Assembly (NCBI GenBank): GCA_022447275.1
Contig: JAKVBK010000023.1
Coordinates: forward strand, 1-47,948
DNA: 47,948 nt
From: Oceanicola sp.
Lineage (GTDB): Bacteria; Pseudomonadota; Alphaproteobacteria; Rhodobacterales; Rhodobacteraceae
Reading direction: 5' to 3'
This document shows positions 24,532 to 33,084 of this stretch, piece by piece (the stretch's first letter is position 1; each line of letters begins with the position of its first letter). The notes beneath the pieces are model-generated. The model worked only from the letters and a program-made list of their open reading frames with translations, did not search any database and was not told the origin of the DNA. The position numbers and the translations under genes are program-made.

Positions 24532-25746
24532 TCAGAAAAAGGCCTGCAGGCCCGTTTGCGCACGCCCAAGGATCAACGCGTGAATGTCATGGGTGCCTTC
24601 ATAGGTGTTCACGGTCTCAAGGTTGGAAGCATGGCGCATGACGCCATATTCCGACACGATCCCGTTGCCGCCATGCATGTCGCGGGCCATGCGCGCAATG
24701 TCGAGCGCCTTGCCGCAATTGTTGCGCTTGATCAGGCTGATCGCCTCTGGCGCGGCTGTTCCGGCATCCATCATCCGCCCCACTTGCAGGGCCGCTTGCA
24801 AGCCCAGCGTGATCTCTGTCTGCATGTCAGCCAGTTTTTTCTGGAACAGCTGTGTCTGGGCCAGCGGACGGTTGAACTGGCGACGGTTGAGGCCGTAGTC
24901 GCGTGCACGGTGCCAGCAATCGGTTGCGGCGCCCATAACGCCCCAGGCGATGCCATAGCGTGCCCGGTTCAGACAGCCAAACGGCCCTTTGAGCCCCTGC
25001 ACACCGGGCAGAAGTGCATCTTCAGACACCTCGACATTGTCCATGACGATCTCGCCGGTCACAGACGCCCGCAAGGACAGTTTGCCGGCAATCTTCGGCG
25101 CAGACAGGCCCTTCATGCCTTTCTCCAGCACAAAGCCGCGGATTTTACCGCCATGGGCCTCGGATTTGGCCCAGACAACGAAAACATCCGCAATCGGCGC
25201 GTTCGAAATCCACATCTTTGCACCGTTGAGGACATATCCCCCCTCGGTGCGCGTCGCGACCGTCTTCATGCCGGCGGGATCAGAACCTGCATCGGGCTCT
25301 GTCAGGCCAAAGCAGCCGATCAGCGTGCCTGCAGCGAGCCCGGGCAGGTATTTCTGCCGCTGCTCCTCAGTGCCGTAGGCGTGGATCGGATACATCACCA
25401 AAGACGACTGCACCGACATCATCGAGCGGTAGCCGCTGTCCACATGCTCGATCTCGCGGGCCACAAGGCCATAGGTGACATAGCTGCCCCCCAAACCGCC
25501 GTATTGCTCGGGGATGGTAACGCCCAACAAGCCCATCGCACCCATCTCGGCAAAGATTTCCGGGGCAACGCCTTCATTGAGGTACATGTCGTCCACGCGC
25601 GGGGCCAATTTGTCCTTGGCATAGGCACGGGCCGCCTCGGCCACCATGCGCTCATCTTCATTGAGCTGGGCATCGAGGCCGAGCGGGTCGGCCCAATCAA
25701 AGGCCGCGAGGTCCGGGCCGTGGCCCTTTGAACTTCCATCAAGCAT
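24532..25746 (-). CDS. gcdH: Glutaryl-CoA dehydrogenase
   Basis: This 404-residue acyl-CoA dehydrogenase very closely follows the decarboxylating glutaryl-CoA type. The hallmarks are [39 protein letters not shown] and [13 protein letters not shown]. Near the C-terminus, [15 protein letters not shown] carries the catalytic base E383. It oxidises and decarboxylates glutaryl-CoA to crotonyl-CoA with FAD and passes electrons to ETF. It starts two bases after the flavoprotein gene, as the last member of the seven-gene operon from 32939. No CoA-transferase accompanies it. Glutaryl-CoA in this context would be a pathway product or a link to lysine/aromatic degradation. Confidence 0.92.
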   Translation of the reverse strand: MLDGSSKGHGPDLAAFDWADPLGLDAQLNEDERMVAEAARAYAKDKLAPRVDDMYLNEGVAPEIFAEMGAMGLLGVTIPEQYGGLGGSYVTYGLVAREIEHVDSGYRSMMSVQSSLVMYPIHAYGTEEQRQKYLPGLAAGTLIGCFGLTEPDAGSDPAGMKTVATRTEGGYVLNGAKMWISNAPIADVFVVWAKSEAHGGKIRGFVLEKGMKGLSAPKIAGKLSLRASVTGEIVMDNVEVSEDALLPGVQGLKGPFGCLNRARYGIAWGVMGAATDCWHRARDYGLNRRQFNRPLAQTQLFQKKLADMQTEITLGLQAALQVGRMMDAGTAAPEAISLIKRNNCGKALDIARMARDMHGGNGIVSEYGVMRHASNLETVNTYEGTHDIHALILGRAQTGLQAFF

Positions 25747-25748
25747 TT

Positions 25749-27128
25749 TCAGTCTCCCGTGGATGTCTGCGCTGCAGCCGCTTGCCCGGCAATCCGGCCA
25801 AGAACGACGGCCGACAGCAGGCCGTTGCCTGACAGATAACCGCTGTCGGCCGCGCCGGAAACCCCAACTGCGGCCCCTCCGGCTGCAAAAAGTGTTTCAA
25901 AGGCTGCGCCATCGCGGCGCAGGACCTGCCCGTTGGGCGCAACATTCAGCCCCCCTTGGGTGTGAAAGAGCGCCCCGGTCACCTGCACTCCGTAGAAGGG
26001 GGGGGCCAGAGCCGGGCCGTTAAACTGGCGCCCGAAAACGTCGGGCGCCCCGCTGTAGATGCGGGCAATCGTGTCAGAAAGCGCATCAGCAGGCAGCCCA
26101 AGCTTTTGGGCCAATTCGGGCAGCCGCATCGCTGTCTTCAGCGCCCCGGCGGCCTCTGCATCCTTGAAATCCTGAAATTGCCGCGCGACCTCGGCAATGC
26201 GCGCGTCAAAAATCGTCCAGGCCACGCCGCCCGGTTGCCGCATCACATACCGTGCCGCCTCGGAATAGCCCTGGCTTTCATCCCAGAAACGGTGGCCGTC
26301 ACGGTTCACCTGAATGCCGCCTTCGGTGATTGTGGCCCAGGTGATCAGGATACCATGGGGATGGGCAACATTGCCGTGCCCCTGATAGGCCCCGAGATGC
26401 AGTGATTGCGCGCCCAGCGCATCCCCCCAGGCCACGGCTTCACCCCGATTTCCATCATGGCCGAACCAGACTGCATCGCGGATGTCAGGCATGTGATGGG
26501 CGACCATATCCCGGTTGCCGCCAAACCCGTTGCAAGCAAGGATCAGCGCCTTGCAACCGATGGTCTCAGCCCCGTCGGGGCCTTCCACCCGCAGCCCTGT
26601 GACTTCGCCATCGGACTGAAACAGCGTGGTGGCGCGGCGGTTGCAGATGATGTCGATCCCTGCCTGCTCACAGGTGGCGCGCAACGCATCCACCAGCTCA
26701 CGGCCGGCCCGCGAGGGCAGCCCGTGCATCCTGCGCCGGGAATGGCCGGGATAGTCGAAATCCGTGACCAGCGAGAACGGCAAGTCAAACCGCGCGACCA
26801 GCCAATCGATCGTGGGCCCGCTTTCCCGGGCCAGCACGTCCACCAGGGCCTGCGGATTTTCCCCTTTTGCCTTGGCCTGAATGTCTGCGGCAAACAGGCT
26901 GGCATCGTCGTCTATGCCGGCGGCGTTCTGTATCTTGGTGCCTGCCGCCGGGATCAGCCCTGCCGACAGCGCAGTGGACCCGGACGGCACCGGATCCGCC
27001 TCAATGACAAGGGCGCTTTGCCCAGCATCATGGGCAGCCAGGGCCGCAGTCATGCCGCAGGCGCCTGCCCCGACGATGAGCAGCGGCACCTCGAGATCAA
27101 AGCGCCGGGGAGAAGGTTCAACATGCAC
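25749..27128 (-). CDS. Fumarate reductase/3-ketosteroid-dehydrogenase-type FAD flavoprotein
   Basis: This 459-residue flavoprotein has an FAD-binding G-A-G-A-C-G (20-25) in an N-terminal Rossmann fold. The C-terminal FAD-closing segment has [12 protein letters not shown] and [12 protein letters not shown]. The family includes fumarate reductases, urocanate reductase and ketosteroid dehydrogenases, which add or remove hydrogens across a C=C bond. I chose the GTG at 27128 because GAGGG lies eight bases upstream and the gap to the lyase gene is then four bases. An ATG at 27179 would overlap that gene by 47 bases. It likely oxidises or reduces a substituted C=C bond in the pathway. The electron partner is unknown. 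Confidence 0.85.
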   Translation of the reverse strand: MHVEPSPRRFDLEVPLLIVGAGACGMTAALAAHDAGQSALVIEADPVPSGSTALSAGLIPAAGTKIQNAAGIDDDASLFAADIQAKAKGENPQALVDVLARESGPTIDWLVARFDLPFSLVTDFDYPGHSRRRMHGLPSRAGRELVDALRATCEQAGIDIICNRRATTLFQSDGEVTGLRVEGPDGAETIGCKALILACNGFGGNRDMVAHHMPDIRDAVWFGHDGNRGEAVAWGDALGAQSLHLGAYQGHGNVAHPHGILITWATITEGGIQVNRDGHRFWDESQGYSEAARYVMRQPGGVAWTIFDARIAEVARQFQDFKDAEAAGALKTAMRLPELAQKLGLPADALSDTIARIYSGAPDVFGRQFNGPALAPPFYGVQVTGALFHTQGGLNVAPNGQVLRRDGAAFETLFAAGGAAVGVSGAADSGYLSGNGLLSAVVLGRIAGQAAAAQTSTGD

Positions 27129-27132
27129 CGGC

Positions 27133-28029
27133 TCAGCCCTCGTATGACTTGCCCTCGGCAAGCATATCCGCCGTGCCAATGACGCGGTTCAGACCATCAA
27201 AATCATGCATCCGGTCCGCAAATGGCCGGTTCGAGCCATGGGCCTGCAGGCTGGCGTAATACGCCTGAGCAGTGCGCGCCAAGGCCCGCACAATGCCGCC
27301 TGGGAAGATCACGATGTCAAAGCCCAGCGCCTCAAGATCGCCGGCAGCCTGCACAGGCGTCGCCCCGCCTTCGACCATATTGGCCAGCAGCGGCACCCGC
27401 CCTTTGAACTGCTCCGCGATGCGGCCCAATTCCGCGCCTGAGCGCGGGGCCTCGATGAACAGGACATCGGCGCCCGCCGCAACATAGGCCTCGGCCCGGT
27501 CAGCGGCAGACGAGAACCCCTCGGAGGCCACCGCATCGGTGCGCGCAATGATCAGCGTCTCTTCGCTGTGGCGCGCATCCGCCATGGCCCGGATTTTACC
27601 AACCATCTCTGACGTCGAAATCAGAGTTTTGTCAGACAGGTGGCCGCATCGTTTGGGAAAGGTCTGATCTTCTACCTGAAGGGCATTGGCCCCCATGCGC
27701 TCATAGGTGCGCATGGTGCGTTGCGCATTCAGGGCATTTCCAAAGCCCGTATCCGCATCAATGATCACCGGCAAGCTGACGCGATCGCGGATCAGCGCCA
27801 TAGTGTCTGCCATTTCAGAGACGGAGGACAGGCCGATATCCGGCCGGCCCAGACGGGTATAGGCCACTGCAGCGCCCGACAGGTATAGCGCCTCAAAACC
27901 GGCCTGCTCGGCAATTGCGGCTGTCAGCCCGTCATAGACGCCGGGGGCGATCAGGATGTCCTGGCGGCTCAGTCGATCGCGCAGGGACAGGGCTGGCAGG
28001 GGCGTGGTCTGTGTCGTGTCCGGGCTCAT
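27133..28029 (-). CDS. Isocitrate lyase/PEP mutase family C-C lyase (2,3-dimethylmalate/methylisocitrate lyase-like)
   Basis: This 298-residue TIM-barrel enzyme has metal-site residues D91/D93 (I-D-A-D-T-G-F-G), E120 (Q-V-E-D) and the active-site loop K126-R-C128-G-H130. The loop cysteine is characteristic of the true C-C lyases (isocitrate, methylisocitrate and 2,3-dimethylmalate lyase), as opposed to the PEP mutase and hydrolase branches. It would split a substituted malate into pyruvate (or another 2-oxo acid) and a carboxylate. It overlaps the isochorismatase-fold gene by four bases. Together with LeuC/LeuD-type hydratase genes on the divergent transcript it could complete a hydration-cleavage pair. 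Methylisocitrate lyase is the main alternative, but no prpC/prpD is nearby. Confidence 0.87.
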   Translation of the reverse strand: MSPDTTQTTPLPALSLRDRLSRQDILIAPGVYDGLTAAIAEQAGFEALYLSGAAVAYTRLGRPDIGLSSVSEMADTMALIRDRVSLPVIIDADTGFGNALNAQRTMRTYERMGANALQVEDQTFPKRCGHLSDKTLISTSEMVGKIRAMADARHSEETLIIARTDAVASEGFSSAADRAEAYVAAGADVLFIEAPRSGAELGRIAEQFKGRVPLLANMVEGGATPVQAAGDLEALGFDIVIFPGGIVRALARTAQAYYASLQAHGSNRPFADRMHDFDGLNRVIGTADMLAEGKSYEG

Positions 28030-28631
28030 GTCAGGGCCTCCGTGAGTTCGGCGCAGGTGACAATCGGTGTGATCGATCCCAGCGACACCAGCGTGGCATC
28101 ATGCACATCCTGCCGGAACGCCGCGCAGCCATCCGAGAGCAAGATCGTGTGGATGTTGCGCAGATGGGCATCGCGCACGGTTGAGGCGACGCCCCCGTTC
28201 GTGACGATCCCGCCGATAATCAGCGTATCGATATCGAGGGCCCGCAGGATGTATTCCAGCCGGGTCTGGTAGAGGGCGGAATAGGCCACCTTCTCGACCG
28301 TGTAATCGGCCGGTTGCAATCTGTCGACCAGAGCATGACCAAAGCTGCCCGGTGCGAAATCCCCCTTGCCCAGAAACGGTCGCAAGGCTTTCAGATGGGG
28401 GGCAATCAGGGGCTCTTGGCCCGGTCCGGGCACCAGTGTGAACTGGGCGCTGACATAGGTGCCCCCCCGCGCCCGCAGAGCCTGCGCAACAGGGGCGATC
28501 CGATCCGGCAAATCCAGAATGCTTTGGGCGCCCTGCCCGGCCCGGCCATAGGCGCCTTCGGGATGCAGAAAATCGTTTTGCAGATCAATCGTCAGAAGCG
28601 CGGTGCGCTTTGGATCAAGCTCTTCCAGCAT
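28026..28631 (-). CDS. Isochorismatase-fold hydrolase lacking the catalytic cysteine
   Basis: This 201-residue protein keeps the family's aspartate D16 (T-I-D-L-Q-N-D-F) and lysine K114 (V-E-K-V-A-Y-S-A-L), but the nucleophile position reads T-N-G-G-V (144-148), with G147 where amidases of the family have Cys. I checked the bases: two glycine codons, GGG GGC, are in place. Known isochorismatases (EntB, PhzD) also lack the cysteine and cleave vinyl ethers, so this may be active by that mechanism rather than as an amidase. It overlaps the lyase gene by four bases and starts three bases after hyuA stops, so it is embedded in the operon. Annotation as a cysteine hydrolase would be misleading. Confidence 0.85.
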   Translation of the reverse strand: MLEELDPKRTALLTIDLQNDFLHPEGAYGRAGQGAQSILDLPDRIAPVAQALRARGGTYVSAQFTLVPGPGQEPLIAPHLKALRPFLGKGDFAPGSFGHALVDRLQPADYTVEKVAYSALYQTRLEYILRALDIDTLIIGGIVTNGGVASTVRDAHLRNIHTILLSDGCAAFRQDVHDATLVSLGSITPIVTCAELTEALT

Positions 28632-28634
28632 TGC

Positions 28635-30692
28635 TCAACGGTCCTTTGCAGTAATGACGGTATTGCCACACTCATCGACACGGCCGACGAGGCCGGGATC
28701 GATCAGAACGGTCGTATCGGGCTGCACCAAAATAGCAGGCCCGGCAATTTCTGCGCCCACCGGCAGGGCAAGGCGATCATAGATCCGCGTTTCGTGCCAG
28801 GCATCCTGAAAATGGACTTGGCGCGTGCCTTGCAGGGCGTCCTCCACGCTGCCGCCGGATGGGGCGAGCGAGCTAAGGTCAAATTTTGGACGGCGGCCGA
28901 TCACGGCCGTGCGCAGGTTCATCACCCGGCGCATCCCGTTCTTGAGCAGTCTGCCATATGTGGCAAGGTAAGCAGCATCAAAAGCTGCCTCAACCTCTGC
29001 CACGGTGGGTGGCGTCACCGTGCCATCACGCACTGTGACAGGCAGCGGCACCGACACCGTATGGGTCTGCCCGACATAGGCCATATCCAACTCGAACACG
29101 GTGTCGCGCCGCTCAAAACTGGACTGCGCCGCATCCAGGAGCGCCATGCCGTCATCCACGTGGGTTTGCATGGTGGTCCCCAGCACGTTCGGATCCAGCG
29201 TGGCGGTGAGGGCGTTGATCGTTTGCACCGCATCCTGACGCATATCGGCGATCACGCATCCCATGGCCGATGTCACCCCCGGATAACGCGGCACGATGGC
29301 GCTGGCCAAACCGACCTCTGCAAGCATCGCGCCCGTGTGCAACGCGCCGCCACCGCCAAAGGGCATGAAGCTAAAGCGCTTGGGATCGAAGCCGCGCTCG
29401 ATCGAGACAAGCCGCATCGCCCCCGCCATCCGGGCATTTGCAACGGTCAGGATTGCCTCGGCGGCGTCCAGCACGCTGAGGCCAAGGGGCTCAGCGACGT
29501 GGGTTTCAATGGCTCTTTCAGCGGCGGCCACGTCGAGCCTGTCCAGCTTGCCGCCGATGGGTTTGTCCGGATCAATCCGGCCCAGCACCACATTTGCATC
29601 CGTAACGGTGGGGCGGGTGTTGCCTTGCCCGTAGGCAACGGGGCCCGGGGTGGAGCCCGCGCTTTCAGGGCCAATATTGAGCAGACCGCCGCGATCTACC
29701 CAGGCGATTGAGCCGCCCCCTGCGCCGATCGTGGTGATCTCGATCATCGGGGTTCGGACCACCATGCCGAAGTCAATCGCGGTCTGCGGCGACAGCATCG
29801 ATTGGCCTTCTGCGATCAGAGCCACGTCAAAGCTTGTGCCGCCCATATCCCCGGTGATGACATTCTCAAAGCCGGCCGTGCGCGCAATATGCGCGGCCGC
29901 AATCACACCGGCAGCCGGGCCAGACAAAGCCGTGCGGACGGGCAAACGACAGGCCGTATCCGTGCCCATAACACCGCCATTGGATTGCACGATCAGAAAC
30001 TCCCCGCCAAAGCCACCGCCCTTGAGCGCGCTGTCCAACCGGTCAAGATAGCCAGACACCTCAGGCTGCAGATACGCGTTCAGAGAGGCCGTCGAGAAGC
30101 GTTCAAATTCCCGGATTTCCGGCAGGATCTCCGCAGAGGCAGAGACATGGGCGTTGGGCCAAACATCGCGCAAGGCAGCGGTGGCACGGGCCTCGTTCTC
30201 GGGATTGGCATAGGCGTTCGCAAAGAGCACAGCCACCGCTTGGCAGCCAGCCTCAAGCAGCGTGTGGGCCGCCGCGCGCACCGCGTCCAGATCGACGGGC
30301 GTGTGGATCGTGCCGTCGGCCAAGGTGCGCTCGGGCACTTCCAGGCGCAGGTTTCGGGGCACCACGGGGGTGAAATCCCCGCGCAGCCCCCAGGTGCGCG
30401 GCCTGTCCCGACGGCGCATTTCCAGCACGTCTCGCAGTCCTTGGGTGGTGATCACGCCAATCTGTGCGCCCTTGCGTTCCAGCAGCGCATTGGTGCCAGC
30501 CGTTGTGCCATGCACCACGACAGCCGCCTGTGTCAGGTCCGGCACCAGCCGGTTGATGCCGTCCAGAAACCCGCCTGACTGGTCTGGCCGCGACGTGGGT
30601 ACCTTTGCCACCTCTGCGGTGCCTGTGGCCTCGTCAAGAACGAACACGTCGGTGAAAGTCCCTCCGACATCAACGCCGATCATGCGCGTCAT
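28635..30692 (-). CDS. Hydantoinase/5-oxoprolinase A subunit (HyuA-like)
   Basis: This 685-residue protein has an N-terminal ASKHA-type ATPase motif G-V-D-V-G-G-T-F-T-D at 6-15 and the second phosphate-binding loop T-G-D-M-G-G-T-S-F-D-V in the middle. With the B subunit encoded immediately upstream (four-base overlap) it would form an ATP-dependent hydrolase of a cyclic amide or lactam, as in N-methylhydantoinase and 5-oxoprolinase. Related proteins are carboxylases such as acetone carboxylase, but no gamma subunit is seen here. The length is normal for stand-alone HyuA. In this operon it may open a cyclic imide or lactam to the half-amide, which is inference. Confidence 0.9.
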   Translation of the reverse strand: MTRMIGVDVGGTFTDVFVLDEATGTAEVAKVPTSRPDQSGGFLDGINRLVPDLTQAAVVVHGTTAGTNALLERKGAQIGVITTQGLRDVLEMRRRDRPRTWGLRGDFTPVVPRNLRLEVPERTLADGTIHTPVDLDAVRAAAHTLLEAGCQAVAVLFANAYANPENEARATAALRDVWPNAHVSASAEILPEIREFERFSTASLNAYLQPEVSGYLDRLDSALKGGGFGGEFLIVQSNGGVMGTDTACRLPVRTALSGPAAGVIAAAHIARTAGFENVITGDMGGTSFDVALIAEGQSMLSPQTAIDFGMVVRTPMIEITTIGAGGGSIAWVDRGGLLNIGPESAGSTPGPVAYGQGNTRPTVTDANVVLGRIDPDKPIGGKLDRLDVAAAERAIETHVAEPLGLSVLDAAEAILTVANARMAGAMRLVSIERGFDPKRFSFMPFGGGGALHTGAMLAEVGLASAIVPRYPGVTSAMGCVIADMRQDAVQTINALTATLDPNVLGTTMQTHVDDGMALLDAAQSSFERRDTVFELDMAYVGQTHTVSVPLPVTVRDGTVTPPTVAEVEAAFDAAYLATYGRLLKNGMRRVMNLRTAVIGRRPKFDLSSLAPSGGSVEDALQGTRQVHFQDAWHETRIYDRLALPVGAEIAGPAILVQPDTTVLIDPGLVGRVDECGNTVITAKDR

Positions 30693-32383
30693 TGATCACA
30701 CTCCTTCCAGGCGGGGCCGTAGATGCGGGATGCGTTCTCAGCGGAGAGGAAGCCCAGCGCCACGTCGCGGGCAACGGCGCTTGGATCCCGTTCTGCGGCC
30801 CGCCCGTACCCGCCGCCCCCCGGCGTCTCAAGGCGCACGGCCTGGCCTTTTTTCAGGCGGATGCCGCGCATTTTCGACGCCAGCGGCGGCTGGTGCCAGC
30901 CATCGCTTTGCTCGTAATGGAACTGGTTGACGCCCCCTTGCGCGCCGCCCGCCACACCTTGGGGCGCAAAGCGGCCCCGCTCACCAAAGAGAAATGCCTC
31001 GGCCGACTCTTCCAGCAATTCGATCTCATAGACCGCGCCCAAGCCGCCGCGATGGGTGCCTGCACCTGCGCTGTCCGGGCGCAGGGCCCATTGCCGGAAC
31101 ATGACGGGATACGCCGCTTCGAGAATTTCCAGCGGTGGGATCGTGGCGGTGGAAATCGGTGCGTTGCCGTGATTGAGGCCGTCGCTTTCAATGCTGCCGC
31201 CATGCCCGCCCCCATAGAAGCTAAACATGACCCAGGGCGCGCCGTTCTTACGTTTGCCCGCGATCGAAAGGGCGTTGATCGTGCCATAGGCGTTGGCCAC
31301 CACCCGCTCCGGTGCCGCTTGGGCTGCAGCCGAAAAGATCACGTCGATCATCCGCAGGATCGTCTCCGTATAGCCGCCCACAGGGGCCGGGAATTCCGCC
31401 GACAGCAGCGATCCCTCGGGCACCCGCATCTCGATCGGGCGCATCACCCCTGCATTGGCTGGCAAATCGGGAAAAATGTGCTTGATCGCAACATAGGCTG
31501 TGGCAACCGCTGTCGGCAGGGCGATGTTCACCGGACCAGCCGTAACCGGCGCGGTGCCTTCGAAATCGAGCACCATGCGATCACCTGTGACCTCAAGCGC
31601 CACCTTGATTGGCAACGCGACATCGGTAATCCCGTCATTGTCGAGGAAATCCGTGGCCTCCCATCGCCCGTCAGGCAGGCCTTCCAACTCGGCGCGCATG
31701 AGGGTTTCGGCCCGGTCAGACAGGGCATCCAGCGCAGCCCTGACCGTGTTGGCCCCATACTCCGCCAGCAGGTCATCCATGCGCTTCACACCCAGATCCA
31801 GCGCGCCCAATTGGCCGTTCAGATCGCCTTGGGCAGATTGCGGCAGGCGGGTGTTCCGCAGAAGGATGTCGATGATGTCCTGCTGGACCACACCTGCCCG
31901 CGCCAGCTTAACTGGGGGCAGCACGAAGGCTTCCTGAAAGGCTTCGGTCGCGGCCGGGTTGTAGTTGCCCGGCACCGCCCCACCGACATCGTGCCAGTGG
32001 CCAACACTGGCGAGATAGCAAAACACTTCGCCGTCATGGTAGTAGGGCCGCACAAGACGCATGTCAGACAGGTGTGTGCCGCCCATATGCGCATCATTGA
32101 AGATGTAGATATCGCCATCCTGCAAATCGCCATCGGCCGCGGCCTTGTCGATCACGGCCTTCACGGCGAAAGACATCACGCCCACGAAAATCGGCAGGCC
32201 TGACTTGCCCTGCACAAGCGTATCGCCAGAGCCCGCGTGATAGAGCCCATGCGAGGCGTCATGGGCCTCCGCAATGATCGGGTTGAAGGCGGCACGAAAC
32301 AGGGTGGCATCCATCTCATCGGCGATCTGCTCCATGCGGCCTGCAAGAACAGCCAGGGTGATCGGATCAATCGTGTCAGCCAT
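30689..32383 (-). CDS. Hydantoinase/5-oxoprolinase B subunit (HyuB-like)
   Basis: This 564-residue protein has the HyuB N-terminal pattern D-P-I-T-L-A-V-L-A-G-R-M-E-Q-I-A-D-E-M. Typical later motifs include D-A-H-M-G-G-T-H-L-S-D and F-Y-G-G-G-H-G-G near the C-terminal third, then E-T-P-G-G-G-G-Y-G-R near the end. It overlaps the tautomerase-fusion gene by eight bases and hyuA by four. HyuA and HyuB form an alpha/beta complex. The gene order B-A is the reverse of the usual A-B in many hydantoinase operons. Confidence 0.9.
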   Translation of the reverse strand: MADTIDPITLAVLAGRMEQIADEMDATLFRAAFNPIIAEAHDASHGLYHAGSGDTLVQGKSGLPIFVGVMSFAVKAVIDKAAADGDLQDGDIYIFNDAHMGGTHLSDMRLVRPYYHDGEVFCYLASVGHWHDVGGAVPGNYNPAATEAFQEAFVLPPVKLARAGVVQQDIIDILLRNTRLPQSAQGDLNGQLGALDLGVKRMDDLLAEYGANTVRAALDALSDRAETLMRAELEGLPDGRWEATDFLDNDGITDVALPIKVALEVTGDRMVLDFEGTAPVTAGPVNIALPTAVATAYVAIKHIFPDLPANAGVMRPIEMRVPEGSLLSAEFPAPVGGYTETILRMIDVIFSAAAQAAPERVVANAYGTINALSIAGKRKNGAPWVMFSFYGGGHGGSIESDGLNHGNAPISTATIPPLEILEAAYPVMFRQWALRPDSAGAGTHRGGLGAVYEIELLEESAEAFLFGERGRFAPQGVAGGAQGGVNQFHYEQSDGWHQPPLASKMRGIRLKKGQAVRLETPGGGGYGRAAERDPSAVARDVALGFLSAENASRIYGPAWKECDQ

Positions 32384-32939
32384 GGGGGCGCATCTCCGCT
32401 ATATCGTTCCACACATCCTGTCGGATGATTTTGTCTCCGCTCAGTTCGAACCGGTCGACGAAGCGAATGCCTTCGAAAGAGCTGCCATCGGGCCATTGAC
32501 CGGACAGGGTGCCCCGCGTGTAGACGACGTTCACACCCCCTGCGTGGAATGCCTCAACCTCGTCATAGGTCTTGCGGACAAAGCGATAGCGCCCGGCCGC
32601 CCAGTCCACCAGCTCGGACAGGGTGCGCATCGGCGCCGTGCCCGGGAAAACCATGCAGAAATCCGCCCCCAGCAGCGCCTGCGCGGCAGCGAGGTCGCGC
32701 TCTTCCATCGCGGACAGATAGGCGCGCACCACCTGCGCCGGATCTGGCAAGGCCGGCGCGGGTTGGCGCTGCACGCCACCGCGCGCATAACTGTCGGCCG
32801 GATATTCATGGAGGAGCACGGTCACCGCCTCAGCTGGCGCCGGAACGACGAATCGGATCGCGTTCGTCAGCGCCTCCAAGAGCCGGCTTTTTTCCGTTGG
32901 CGCATAGCCCTCCAGCACATGCGCTTCGACAATCGGCAT
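32376..32939 (-). CDS. Tautomerase-SnoaL/NTF2-like fusion protein
   Basis: This 187-residue protein appears to be a fusion. Residues 1-58 match the 4-oxalocrotonate tautomerase superfamily, with the catalytic proline at position 2 (M-P-I-V-E-A-H-V-L-E-G), which becomes Pro-1 after methionine removal, and V-T-V-L-L-H-E-Y in the last strand. Residues about 66-187 match a SnoaL/NTF2-like ketosteroid-isomerase fold: V-V-R-A-Y-L-S-A-M-E-E-R-D-L-A-A-A and later I-R-F-V-D-R-F-E-L. Members of both folds isomerise or hydrolyse small acids. It is the first gene of the seven-gene operon and is transcribed away from the palindrome in the spacer at 32940-33084. The combined enzyme could act on one substrate sequentially (inference). 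Confidence 0.8.
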   Translation of the reverse strand: MPIVEAHVLEGYAPTEKSRLLEALTNAIRFVVPAPAEAVTVLLHEYPADSYARGGVQRQPAPALPDPAQVVRAYLSAMEERDLAAAQALLGADFCMVFPGTAPMRTLSELVDWAAGRYRFVRKTYDEVEAFHAGGVNVVYTRGTLSGQWPDGSSFEGIRFVDRFELSGDKIIRQDVWNDIAEMRPHG

Positions 32940-32954
32940 ATGTGTCCTCCCAAA

Positions 32955-32978
32955 ATCTGTACTTTATTTAGAACAGAT
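32955..32978. promoter_or_regulatory. Candidate GntR operator: ATCTGT-CT palindrome in the divergent spacer
   Basis: The arms read ATCTGT-x-CT and AG-x-ACAGAT (eight matching positions each side of an 8-base A/T-rich centre) in the 145-base spacer between the divergent operons. A further half-site AGACAGAT lies at 33007-33014. It sits about 15 bases upstream of the left operon's start codon and about 105 bases upstream of the GntR gene's start, a fitting position for repression of the leftward transcript. That it is the operator of the adjacent GntR regulator is inference. Confidence 0.5.
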
Positions 32979-33084
32979 ATCGGTGTAATCAAACCCCAAA
33001 ACCATGAGACAGATTTGAGCGCCAACCTTGACCCCTTTGCGCCCAAGCCTATGTCCGGCAACACGAACAGGAGGCGTCCAAGCC

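Noticed and set aside
24145-25731. A long plus-strand frame (about 530 codons) opposite gcdH and the TolB-like gene
   Set aside because: It is the antisense of clear genes. The His- and Arg-rich translation has no domain pattern. Similar frames opposite hyuA, hyuB, dctP and the double-protease gene were rejected for the same reason.
28026-28631. Calling this gene a cysteine hydrolase, N-carbamoylsarcosine amidase or maleamate amidase
   Set aside because: The catalytic cysteine is replaced by glycine (T-N-G-G-V), so the standard mechanism cannot operate.
32940-33084. TTG start for the GntR regulator at 33028
   Set aside because: There is no ribosome binding site in front of it, whereas the GTG at 33085 has AGGAGG at a good distance.
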